A DNA stretch of 64,000 nt from Portulaca oleracea (lineage: Eukaryota > Streptophyta > Magnoliopsida > Caryophyllales > Portulacaceae), in the NCBI GenBank assembly GCA_029582165.1, contig CM055889.1, positions 16,103,341 through 16,167,340 on the forward strand. Reading direction: 5' to 3'. Made by a program: the position numbers and the translations under genes. Below are positions 10,350 to 21,973 of this stretch, in pieces. A model generated the notes under the pieces. That model was not told the DNA's origin, did not search any database, and worked only from the letters and a program-made list of their open reading frames with translations. Each line of letters starts with the position of its first letter. Position 1 is the first letter of the stretch.

Positions 10350-11590
10350 CAAAGATAATAAAACATATTCATGTCATTGGTATAAACTTGATAATATTTA
10401 GAGGCAACTTAAACATGGTCAATGCACATGCATATAACCCCCAAATAACAACAACAACTTAATTACATTCGACCTCCTTGTAAATGACTTGTTGTTACCT
10501 TGCCCTTAATCCATGTAAACCTCATTGCTAACCAAGCAACAATTCCCATCATGAACATCAAGTTCTTGTACTTATATTGCCGCTTTTATGTATCAATTTC
10601 TCATCTATACAAAACGCATATAGATATACAAAAGATTAATAAACTTTTACCCATTAAACTTACTCAATATAACTTAACAAACTTGTATTGAAAAATTGAT
10701 ACTAATAAACTTATAAAATATAAACTTATCTTTGTAATCCCTCTTGAATCTTGGATGTCCAATGTACTCTTAGCCTCCTCTAATCTTGTCTCGTAAGATA
10801 GTTCTTAAGATTGTTTGGAAAATGATGTTTGACACCGGCTTGAACCTTCATCATCTTCTCTTGGCTTCTTGATCTTGTTGCGGTATATGTGACAAGACGG
10901 AGATTGAACTTAATAACCATAAGGTTATCTTGTTTGGATATCGCTAAGAGTCGTGGCTTCGTACTCACTTTTCTTAAGAACTATTTACTATACCATAAAT
11001 GTTCAAAGGGATAAAACATAGCTCTTTGAACACTCAAGAAAATGGTTTCTCACTTGAATTATTCTAGTATAGCTATAGTCTATACTAGAATGAGAGGATG
11101 TGATTATAGAATAAAGTAGATGTTTGTGATACTCTCAAATGGCTTGGGGATGTCTCTTATTTATAGGAGAATTCCACCTCTAATCCAACGCTAATCATAC
11201 CACTTAGTCAAAGGTATAATTAAGGTCATTAATGAGGGATTATGACCTTGACTTAGTCAAGAATATAGTTGTTGGAATCATATAATATCGGACTTAATAT
11301 TGATATTATAAACTTAATACATAAAATTATATAACCATTAGCATTAAAAACACAATTTGAACCTCAACACGGTCCATGGTGTCGTACCACAGTCCGTGTT
11401 GTACCAACACGACCCGTGTTGAGCCCAGGAATATTTTTCTGACTTTCTGGAGACCAACACGACCGTGTTGGTCTCTTATGGACCCATGTTGATCATATTC
11501 TTTGATGTTTATCTTATATATGATTCTTATACTTGTTCCGCATGATCCCTCATACTATATAATCTTCTTATTCTTGAAATAATTCCAACA
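10350..11590. repeat. AT-rich spacer and LTR-like remnant
   Basis: No gene is supported. From about 10740 the sequence has LTR character on the minus strand: a TATA-like CTATAAATAAGAG near 11170-11158, and an end near 11590 reading TTCCAACA, which would be a TGTTGGAA start on the minus strand. Between 11369 and 11500 lies a cluster of ACACGG/CGTGTTG palindromes. The other LTR end and a target duplication were not found, so this stays tentative. Confidence 0.35.
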
Positions 11591-11888
11591 AAGAGGAGTA
11601 GTCCACTTGACTTATATACCATGTCCTTTCTCTTTACTTTTCCGATATAGGACATTATTACTCATGGGTGAATCCGAACACAAACTTACCCATTTCTTTC
11701 TCCCAGTTCTCCGTAATTTTCCATATAAGAAAGAATTGTTTGATTACTATTTTCAATGCTATGACTCCCATTTTTAACTACTTATATTAGTTCATAGTAT
11801 GTTTTTCATTTGTGATACTATTTATGTTCATAGATTTCTCAATTATGTAGTTTATTTGTCAATAAAATGTATGTTATCTCTATTGTTG

Positions 11889-12480
11889 TTCTCTCTCATT
11901 TTTCTTAATATTATCTATTTTATAAACTATCTAAAATTAGATAATCATTCCTGTTTTTTTAACATTTTGTTTGTGCAAGTATTAATTAAGATAATACTAT
12001 ATTTTTGTATGTATCATTCTCAATTCGGAAAAAATAGTATTTATTACAATGTTTGGATGCATATTTGGTATTTATTTTCCTCATATTAGTTGGTTTTTTT
12101 GGACATTTACATCTCTATGTTATTTTCTTTTCAATTCATTTACCCAAATAGGCAACTTTTCGGAAGAATGTGTAAAAACTGTTATTCTGTCTCATTTTTA
12201 TTAATATTATCTACTTTGTGAATTGTCTAAAATTAGATAATCATTCCTATTTTTCAACATTTTCTTTGTGTCGTCAAGCTAGTTTTAATTAAAATAATAC
12301 TATATTTTTGTATATATCATTCTCATATGGGAAAAAATGAGTGTTTATTATAATGTTTGTATGCATATTAAGTATCTATTTTCTTTATATTATTTGACTT
12401 TTTGGACATCACTATGTTATTTGTTTTCGATTCATTTAACCTAATTAATAGACACATGCTGGAAAGAATTAGTTAAAAAA
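11889..12480. repeat. Imperfect tandem duplication, about 296-bp unit
   Basis: Two adjacent AT-rich copies share CTAAAATTAGATAATCATTC (11931 and 12227, offset 296), an ATAATACTATATTTTTGTAT segment and a TATTTTCT...GTTATTTTCTTTTC-like segment. The copies have diverged by substitutions and small indels. A frame at 11799-12089 over the first copy is hydrophobic AT-rich noise. Confidence 0.8.
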
Positions 12481-12595
12481 ACTAATATATATAAAAACTT
12501 TAGTAAATTACATGAAAAGATTCTTAGATATTCCAAATGAGAAAAAGTTATTATAAATATCAACAAAATACATATAAAAAATGTAATCATAATAA

Positions 12596-13819
12596 GACCC
12601 CGTTCTTTTATGCAGTAGGTTGCGGTACAGTACCATACCGCACCGCACTTAATTTTTCACCACATTTCACCACACCACACCGCACCACACCACAATCATT
12701 ATCAATATGGGGGTATTTGGTGTTTAGCTTTTTGGATGACTTTTTGGAGAAAATATCTTTTTGGGGGTATTTGGTTGTTTGACCGTTTAAAAAGTCAATT
12801 TGAGGTGTTTGGTGGGTTGGCGGATTAAAGTGACTTTTTACCCTCAAAAAACCATTTTGTAAAAAGCTACAATGAGTAGCTTTTTGTAAATGGCTTTTGG
12901 CTTTTTGGGATGTAAAATATCATGTTGACCATACATTTCATAAAAATTACAAAAACTGTCATCCAAATTATTTAAAGTTGTTTCTTTTAATTTTTCTTCC
13001 ATCTTCCACCAAAACTACCATCCAAATTATGTTGGTTGTTTATAGTGTAGATTACCATGTTGGTATCTTATAAGATGTATAAATAAAAAATGCCTTTGCA
13101 ATTAATAAAAATTTTAAAAGTAAATTTAATTAGGATAAAAATTTATAAAATATCAACATTAATTGTGTAAAAGTAAATTGGGATAAAATTTTTAGTCTTA
13201 CTTAAGAAAATTTGACAATCAAGGAACAATTTAATTATTAGCCTATTAATACAAATTCCAAGATTTGATTATTTATTGCGCACACAAATACGACGGAAAA
13301 AAAGACTATCAATAAAAAGTACTAGAAATATGGAGGAAAAAACCTAAAAATGAATTAAAAGATCATAATGTTGAAAAAATACTGAAGATAAAGCTAAGGA
13401 TATAATTGGAAATTAAACAATTAGGTCATACTACAAATACTAACAAAACAACTAACAAAACAGTCATAAGTCAAACATATAACAAAACAGCCAACGGCCA
13501 AAAAAAGTCATCAGCCAACAGCTGGGTTTCAAACATCTAACAAAATTCATTAGTACTCAGACTCGTGCTTGCACGGGACGCAAGTAAATCACATGTATTA
13601 TTGAAAATATTATCGATGATATATTTAAAAGAATAAAAAAAACAATAATGAAATAAAAAGAATAATGCATATGAAAAAAAAGGAAAAAAAAGAGTCATCA
13701 ATGGAAACATACACACATTAATGCATACATATTAATATTACATGAATTTTTTAAAAAAATTATAGATTTTCCAAAATGCCCTCATTGGGACCCATATATT
13801 TCGATCACCATCCTTTGTG

Positions 13820-13866
<47 letters not shown>

Positions 13867-14640
13867 GATGGTCCAAACACTATAAGATAGGTCAATAGCT
13901 GAGGTAGAGTAGTTATAAAATTTTAATAAGACTCTATCTGGACCTTAATAGCTTGACAATGAATAAATAGCACATTAACTAGAATTACATGGATTAATAA
14001 TGAATTGATGGTGATCGTAACTTTGCCTTTAAGATCGTCTAATCTAATCTAAACTTTATGCATCCATAAGCTAGTTGCATGGATTAATAATCAATAGATG
14101 ACACGGTACAGTGTGATACCACAACTTATCATACTATTCGATATTCTTTCACACTTTATCATACCATACCGCATTTTACTACAATCATTATCAATATATC
14201 TCTTACTTTTCTAATCTACTTTTCACATTCTCTCACATCATCCACCATAAGTAAACTTTTAACAAATTGTACCATATCATTCCACTTTTTACCGTACTTT
14301 TCACAATTTCACCATATCGCACCATTTTCATACTACACCAACCATATAAAAAAGTGGTCTAAGGGCCTGTCAAATTCATGGGTAATTCGAATTTATCAGC
14401 TTTTACCTGAATTTACTAAAATTTAATAAAATTTATCAAAATTTATCAAAAATTATCAAAGTTAAAAAACATAAAAAAAATAATTATAATATAATATGAT
14501 AAATTTAACAAAAATTGTAAAAAATTACCAAAAATTTATCAAAATTTAACTTTTATCTAACTATTTTTTAACTATACATTTTACACACCCTAATAGTATT
14601 TTATACAATATATTTACCGCACGCAATAATGTGCACTTTC
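12596..14640. repeat. MITE-like and AT-rich repeats upstream of the MYB gene
   Basis: Starts with CCGTTCTTTTATGC and a run of GGTACAGTACC, ACCGCACCGCAC and CACCACACC words. A decayed relative occurs at 14100-14345. The same words, inverted, form the element at 57036-57220. A stretch at 12707-12900 with GGGTATTTGGT words resembles hAT-type MITE termini, but no matching end was found. A TA microsatellite lies at about 13826-13862. No gene is supported. Confidence 0.5.
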
Positions 14641-14921
14641 TTCTTGCTATATTTTGTTAGATACAGACAAGATTACACAGAAGATACCAAGTAGGAATGC
14701 GCAATATATAGAAAATACAGAAGAAAAGCAGTTTGAATTGTTAACATAAACACCTAATTAGCCACCTCACTGCTACTAATTGTAGTAATTAAAAAAATGT
14801 AATTAATCAATAAACGTGTTGAAAATCACCACCACCTCACCTCACCTGACCTTCATAACAACTCAACGCAAACTTTCTCTCTCCGCCAAACCCAAAATCC
14901 CACAGCAAAACCTTCCACCCC

Positions 14922-14929
14922 CTATAAAT
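14922..14929 (+). promoter_or_regulatory. TATA box of the MYB gene
   Basis: CTATAAATAAATG sits about 120 bp before the start codon, preceded by pyrimidine-rich CT repeats. Position and sequence fit a plant TATA box; the start site itself is inferred. Confidence 0.55.
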
Positions 14930-15041
14930 AAATGCAGTTCATCCCCCCTCTCAAAATTATCCATTTTGGTCGACCCACAACTTTAATAATTTCATTAAAC
15001 CCAGAAGAGAATACCCAGTTGAATTTGAAAGACGGCGGTGG

Positions 15042-17070
15042 ATGAGAGGCGAGCGGTGGACGAGGGCGGAGGACAAGCTGTTCGAGGAGGCGCTGGTCAT
15101 ATTCGGCGACGAAGACGACCCTGACACGCGGTGGCTGAAGATCGCCGGTCATGTCCCCGGAAGGTCCCCCGCCGAGGTCAGAGACCATTATGAAGCTTTA
15201 GTTCATGATGTCTCACAGATCGACTCCGGCCGGGTCGACCCGCCACCCTACTCGGATGACTCAGCTTGGTGGGGTAGCGGCGGTGACTCGCCCTCAACTC
15301 GTTCCAACCAGATTTCGTTCGGTTCCAATGGCGGTAAACATAAACATAGCGAGGTTGAGAGGAAAAAAGGCACCCCTTGGACCGAGGAAGAGCATAGGTA
15401 TTTCAATTTTTAACTCTTTTTCAGGGTTAATTTCATCTTTTTGCGTGATTATTAGTTCTGCTTGATAGGTTTCGTTTTGCTGTCGAATTGGATGATGGGG
15501 TTGCTGAAATTGGGTTGTTGTCGCTCATGATTGAAAATCGACAGTCCAGGAAAAAAAAAAACTTATTTCTGATGTTGTCCGCTCCTGCTTTGTATATTCA
15601 TCTGGTTTTGATGATATAAAATGCTTTTGAATCAATTTTGGTTCATTTTCATGTTGAATTGGACGAGGGGGTCTACTGAATTTGTCAGCCAATTTTGGGT
15701 TGGTAAAACTTTGAAATACTACTTGTTAATTATTTGGGATTTTGCCAATTTCTCCGTTCGTGTATGAAGCTGATTAGTTTAGGCCACTCTGCATATTCAT
15801 TTTGGATTTGTAATCGCCTGCTAGAGTGAGTTTTTCGGCGCCTATTGTTTAGTTCTCTGCATATTTGCCGCCAACATGAGCGGCCCCCAAAACCCAACTC
15901 AATCTGTACCCGAAATAAGGCAACCGGATTCGGGTCGACCCGAATGAAACACCATTGCCTGTTTGGTGTCTCTGGTTGGCGGTGGATATGATTATGGATT
16001 GGATATTTTGTTGGGATGCTATTTTTTTTTAATCAGTGTCTCCAATAATGTTGTTGAAGGATATGAATGTGCTTGGTTCTTTGGAGCTGTATATTTTATG
16101 AGCTTTACCTTAATGATTGGGATGCTGAATTTATTGAAGTCAGGGTTGGAAAATAATTGGTTTGGAGTGATGCGTTTTGGGTCCATTCATTGGCAAATTG
16201 CTCTGCTGTTTGTGTCTCTCAATAATGGTTGTCTTAGGAATTGTCTTGGTTGCTTATGCTGAGGGCCTGATACTGATTATTAGCTGGCTTGGTGATCTGT
16301 GTGCCAAACTGTGTTTGTGTCTGTCAGAAAGTAAGGATGATTGTTAAAGTGTAATTTTAAGTCATTATAAGGCAAGATATAGATTAGAGCTTCATAAATC
16401 AGACATTTTTGTAATCCGACAATTTGATTTCAAACACAGGATTGAGTGTTAAGGACCCATTAGATTATAGGCAATTTGGCACCAGGATGTGTTATCTTAG
16501 GATTATCATCTTCCTTAACCAAGGACACATTGATTTGGTATGGTTCACATTTGCACAAGTTACTGCTGATTTCAAATCTGTAGCGAAGGTAACAATGAGG
16601 GTGTTCTGTCTAACATATGTCTATATGCGAACAAAATAACGAACTATCTCAATGATGTCAAGCCTAGACAATATCCATGTTCAACATTTGATAATGAGGT
16701 GATCGATCTGTGTAACAGGCTGTTCCTGATTGGACTAGAGAAATACGGGAAGGGTGATTGGAGGAGCATATCTCGGAACGTGGTGGTGACAAGAACACCA
16801 ACCCAGGTTGCCAGCCATGCACAGAAGTACTACCTGAGGCAGAACTCGGGGAAGAAGGAGAGGAAGAGATCGAGCATCCACGACATCACCACCGTGGATG
16901 ACAAAACAGCAGCTAGACCAGCAGTCGAGCAGAACTGGATCCCCCCACCCGCCGGGGCAAACTCCGTCCCTCAACATTCGCCACTGCAGCCATCACCAGC
17001 AGGGTCCCAGTTCAACACCGCCCAAGGTGACGCTTCATTCGGGTTTCAGAACTTCGGTTTCCCAATGTAA
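15042..17070 (+). CDS. DIVARICATA-like MYB transcription factor (two SANT/MYB repeats, SHAQKY class)
   Basis: Two exons, 15042-15397 and 16719-17070, joined by a GT-AG intron, give 235 residues. The first SANT/MYB repeat covers residues about 4-57 ([14 protein letters not shown]...[20 protein letters not shown]). The second covers about 110-160 ([20 protein letters not shown]...[17 protein letters not shown]). The intron splits the Arg codon inside the second repeat, so both exons are needed for it. SHAQKYY at 151-157 is a variant of SHAQKYF, which marks the plant MYB-related family binding I-box/GATAA-type sites, and [10 protein letters not shown] follows as in DIVARICATA relatives. The tail is rich in Pro, Gln and Ser. 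Expected role: nuclear DNA-binding regulator. The spliced length and order match the family. Paralogue identity is not resolved, so no symbol is given. Confidence 0.95.
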
Positions 17071-19740
17071 GGGTGGTTTACTCAGTTCTTACTTTGTACA
17101 TATACAGGAAAAAAAAGCCCAAAAAAACTTATGTATTGTGGTGTAGTTTTGAAAGTTTAATCTTACAAGTTACAAGAGATGTTGGTGAGTGGTGACAGTG
17201 ATGTTGGAGTAGGAGTACATATGTATGGGATGTGGAGGAAAGTTGATGTATAAGCTGTGTGATGATGATGTTGATGTAGTGAGTAGAGAGTAGTGGTTTA
17301 GTGAAAACACGTACTTGAGAGAATAGATGCTGAAATATGATTTAGTTGTTTCAGACCTACAGGTTTAAATGCAATCTTATTTTATTTATCTGATAATTGC
17401 TTCTGTTCTGGTTACTGTCTGTTGCCTCTCTGTTGAAGCCAATCAAAATTGTTGGTAGACAGCCCATTTTTTTTTTAAGCATAAACAGACATTGGACCGC
17501 ACAAAATCGGACTACAAGTTACGTACTTACGTCATTGAAACGGATCACAATGTGCGCCTCTTTGTCAGTCCTGACTTATCCTTGGATATTACCAGAAAGT
17601 GAGATTTGTTTTCCATTTATTTTTCGAGGGAAAGAAAGTGGAAGATGACTATTACTAGAAAAATTTACTGAGTTTCAAGACTATTGGTGGAATATAAATA
17701 ATATGTCAGGTATTTGTATTTTGTGGGCGGTACGTATTTAAATTAGCTTCTAAAAAAATAAGGGCGACAGAAATAGAAGTAGAGCATTGTGCCTAGTAAA
17801 GAGCAAGAGAAATAAGACTCTTCTATGTCTACAATGATTGCTAGTGAAGCTTTGCGGTTGGACAAGCAACTTGGTTGTCATTCGATATGAAACTCTAGGT
17901 GTTAGGAGAATATAACTTGGAGTTTTAAGGCAATTTGAAAATGAAAGGTCAATCTTTCTGGTTCCTTCCAAGGCAACGGTTTTATTCAATCTGAATTTGA
18001 CATCTCTCCTGGTTTTGACGGTTGTATCTTTGAGAGCGTTAAAACTCAAAAGCTAGAAGAAAGAGGAAGGAGAAATTATGTTGAAAACGAAGTGACGGTT
18101 AGTTAAAAAAGCAACTTAAAAGGCTAAATCAATGGATAAATTCACCACAAATGGAAATCTCAGAAAAGACAAGGAAATCAATGATCAATAACGCAGGTCT
18201 AACGAAGATGGTGGGATGAACTACATGGACAACTCAAAGTCTATATCTTTGGCGGATCTAGAACTTCTTTTCTATGAGATCCAACTTACGTTAACAGTAC
18301 TTCCGATATAATCTTTTTTCATAATTTAGGCCGCTTTTGTTAGTTTTACTTTCATGCTAAATGTAGTTTAATATATTTTCTTTTTGAACAAAATTGTACT
18401 TAATATACAAAATTTCACCAGATCGAATTAATATTCATAGAGTAGCGGAAAGTATATGAACAATTTACTAAAAATTCACAATCAAATCAACTATTTTTTA
18501 CAAATTAAGTACATAATCCAGATATATAAAAAAAAAGTTGATTAACTTTGAGTAACTATATCTTTGTACGTACCTTATATTCAATTAATATTTGGAGATC
18601 ATCGAGGAAAAATAAGATTTTGCACCCGCTCTGAGTAAACATTTCTATTGCACTACTTTAAATGGTAGTCAAATAAGGTTGCTTAAAACTTAATCAAAAT
18701 TAAATTAATGATTCAAAAGAATGTCAATAAATCTAACAATTTACCATATCTTGGATTATAAACATAAACTTATAATTAATAACAACTAACTAGAATTTAT
18801 AAGTCTATAAACAAAATAAACCAAACCAAGCAAAAGCAATCACTAGATTGGACAACTAATCAGCCGGTTAGTTTGTCCAGGCCAGTAGCTAGCCAGATGA
18901 GGTCCACGACTCAACAAAACGACTAGTCAAGTAATCTAATCGACCGGTTAGACCACTAGACAACGTCTATTTTCGTGTTTCCAAGTAATAATTTTGCAAA
19001 TTCAAATATTTATGAACTAATCATCGATTTCAAGAAAATCATTCGAGAAAGAATAAGAAAAAAGTCGCCGATTAATTTTAAAGATAAATAAGCAAACTAA
19101 AAAGAATAACTTTGGTCAATGAATCAGAAATCGAATTCGGGGTTTGGAACTCCCAGTCGAGAAGTCCCAAAGAGAGGACCTCTACAACAGTCTATGCAAC
19201 ACTCAAGGGACTCGACTGCTAAACCGTCCGATCTCGATTCAATTGAGATCATATGAATCTATGTGGTCGTATCAAATACGACTACCAAAAGAGCTCAGGA
19301 AGAAACGTCAAGAAATCATTTTTAAAGTTCCTTAATCCGGAATCTTTCTCAAATGAGAAAGTTTTGTTGGCTCGCAAAAGTCTCTCAACGAAGGGACTTA
19401 ATGCTTAAATGGCTTGAGGGAGGATGGGGTAAAAATGAGGCCTCCCTTCCCCCCTATTTCATGAAATAAGTGGCTTGGGGAAGGCGGATTGAAAAGGACA
19501 TGGCCGTCATTTTGTATACAAAAAAAAATCGCGATTAGGGCCACCATTGACCATGTTGACCCTAACAGAGACCGGACAACAAGTAGAACTAACTTTTGCC
19601 TGAAAAGTGTCAACCATGGACTGTGGCTCACCTGCCACGAACCGTGGTAGACCTAGCATGGTCTGTTTCAGTTGGATTAGGTTTCTGAAGACTATTCACA
19701 CGTGATTTTCCTCCAAAATAATGCCATATTATCTTGGACT
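17071..19740. other. 3' flank of MYB and gene-free repeat DNA
   Basis: The first few hundred bases are probably MYB 3' UTR. Beyond that, no frame has family character. 18840-19700 has LTR-like texture (repeated ACTAGTC/GACCGGTTAG words, and CATGGACTGTGG words reminiscent of 11369-11500) but no bounded ends were found. Confidence 0.4.
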
Positions 19741-21973
19741 ATACATTCATTGTCCCAGGAAACTGACTTGTATGACTAAGTAGGACCAATTAATGAAGTT
19801 GTGAATTGTGATCGAGCCATTCGAACACTGATTATCGAGATCTTTAGCAAGACATATAATCATTGAATTAACTTGACTTAAGGACTTAGATAAATTGAAC
19901 ATTTTCGGGACACTCTCAACAATAATTGGCATGTACCTTGTTTTAATCATAAAAGCATGGAAGAGTTCATATATGTTGTTGTCAACAGAGTCACACTGAG
20001 TATGGTACTCAAAGAAGTACTTGTAGAAACAATGAACATAGTTATCCTCCAAGCTTCCCTAAGAACTTGCATTTAAGTCTTTTCATTCTTGGGAAACCTT
20101 TTTCACGCATGGCTCTGTACATAAGTTAACAATTCTCCAAAGAGTTTCTTGTAGAGGTATCCCTTGTAGCTCTTCCTAAAATTTGGACACCTATGTCTAC
20201 CACACATCATGTGTAGAACACAACAAAGACACTTCTCTAACACTCCAAGCCAATTCATTCAAAATGGAATACATGAAGTGAACACAAAATTGAACAAAAG
20301 AAAAAGAAAATCAAAAGACATAATCATCATTGCAAAACTAAATGGAAAGTAAAATGATGGAAAAATGCTTACCGTTTTTATGGTCAGAGATAACAGTCCA
20401 AGTTCTCTTATCTCCCCATCTCCAAGTCAATGGGAAGCTGCTCCACAAACTACTCCCCTGCTTCCTTCTTTCCTTTCACACTTTGCAACCCCCTCCCCCT
20501 CCCCCCTCCCCAAAAAAAAATAAATAAAAATAATTGGATACATCTATCATTAACTTCCCTCCTCATAACCACAAATATTTTAACATCCCATGGTCCTTGA
20601 AGAAAGCATGACTTTAAGCTAACCACTTTCCTACGCTCATCTAGCATGCCTCTTTTGGGAATCCAAGACATATATGCAAATGCCTGAATAGATTCTCTCC
20701 TATCTTAGAAGGGGTTGTTTTCATATTAATTGTGTTGCCTAGATTCTTCTTGTGCAGTTCCAAAAGGTAGTCCCTCAATTGCAGAAACTGTATTTTACAA
20801 TTACTAATGATTAAAGCTAATGCTTTATTCCTTGCCCTTGCAAGCATTAGACAGATTACATTATAGTTCAGCTCAGCTTCACAATCTTTTATAAGTCTCT
20901 CCCCCTTAGTGGCTAAATCCTAAATATGTGCCGATAATGTTCAACCAACCAATCAACACTCATGTTTCTTTGACCAGTTTTGAAAGTGAAAGGAATACAA
21001 AAGTGATAGTTGTCAAGTGTTGTATTTGAAAGGAAAGCTCCTTCCCTATTTGTGATACCATAGTCTCCACTGGCAATCTTCAACTCTATAGAAAATTTGG
21101 TATCTTGCCTTGTTACTCTTGCTCACCTTCTTATAATACTCTCCAAATTTCCTATTATTCTTCACTGCCTTCACCGGTTCATTATTAGTAGCAAAGTTTA
21201 TGCCAATTAGAAGCCCACAAAGATTTTAGGGTTGTACTTGGGATAATGCAACTTGTTCTTCATTTTACTTCATTTATTCCCATCATGTTCTTAATATAGT
21301 CTAAGTCATGATAATGCTCCTTTGCTTACCCTCTGGCCTCACTACCACTATCATTTACTTCCTTAGTTGCCTCCCCATTAACATTATCATTTGCCTCCAA
21401 CAATTTCTTGTAAGCCCTAATATTCTCCTTCATTTTCTTTTTGTTTTTCTTCAAGGACTTCACTTCTTCGTCCTCTGCGTCAAAGTCATTTTCAACATCT
21501 ATATCACATTAATCACCATCAAAGTACTTTGCATCCTCATTACCAAATCTTCTCCCCTCCCTCCTTTACAGCTACCATCTTCATCATCCTCACCGTTATA
21601 GTCAAGATATAGTATAACCAATTCACACTTAGACACAAATCTCATTAGCTCCCTAATCTCTTTATCACCATTGAATTGAACAAACCCCTCCTCAAATGGC
21701 CAACCAAGTTTGCTGAAGAAAAAGTTGTTCACGCCTCTCTTTTGAGTATCCAATCTCAGCTATAGTCTCCATAAGATTACCAATATTCAAATAATCATGG
21801 TCTATATCCACCTCAGACAACTTACACTTAATGTACACCAGAACAACCCACAACATGTAAACCATCAAAGCAATTTACCTCTAAATAGAAAGGAAAATAA
21901 CAACATTTGGATTGAATTCCATTTTTTTGACAAAAAAGTTTTCAAACCCTAAACAATAACTCACCTAGATTTT
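19740..21973 (-). pseudogene. MuDR-type MULE transposase, decayed
   Basis: Read right to left. Near 21750-21590 is a PB1-like N-terminus of plant MULE transposases (NNFFFSKLGWPFEEGFVQFN, then GDKEIRELMRFVSKCELVI and an acidic stretch). 21490-21360 gives a Lys/Glu-rich segment. About 20860-20590 matches the conserved block before the catalytic domain (LQLRDYLLELHKKN, LFRHLHICLGFPKEAC, SLKSCFLQGP). About 20050-19900 matches the region before the SWIM finger (CDSVDNNIYELFHAFMIKTR). Many stops and frame changes separate the pieces, and the catalytic D-D-E stretch is not intact. The terminal inverted repeats were not found. A solo LTR inserted at 21974 separates this from a presumed 5' leader at 25344-25520. 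Confidence 0.75.

Noticed and set aside
11799..12089. 96-codon hydrophobic frame
   Set aside because: Composition follows the AT-rich tandem repeat; the second repeat copy does not preserve the frame.
13490..13600. Helitron-like end (GTGCTTGCACGGG hairpin near 13565)
   Set aside because: A short hairpin is present, but no CTRR end and no 5' TC start could be paired with it.
17750..18049. 99-codon minus-strand frame after the MYB gene
   Set aside because: No domain, no conserved start context, and low-complexity Leu/Phe-rich end.
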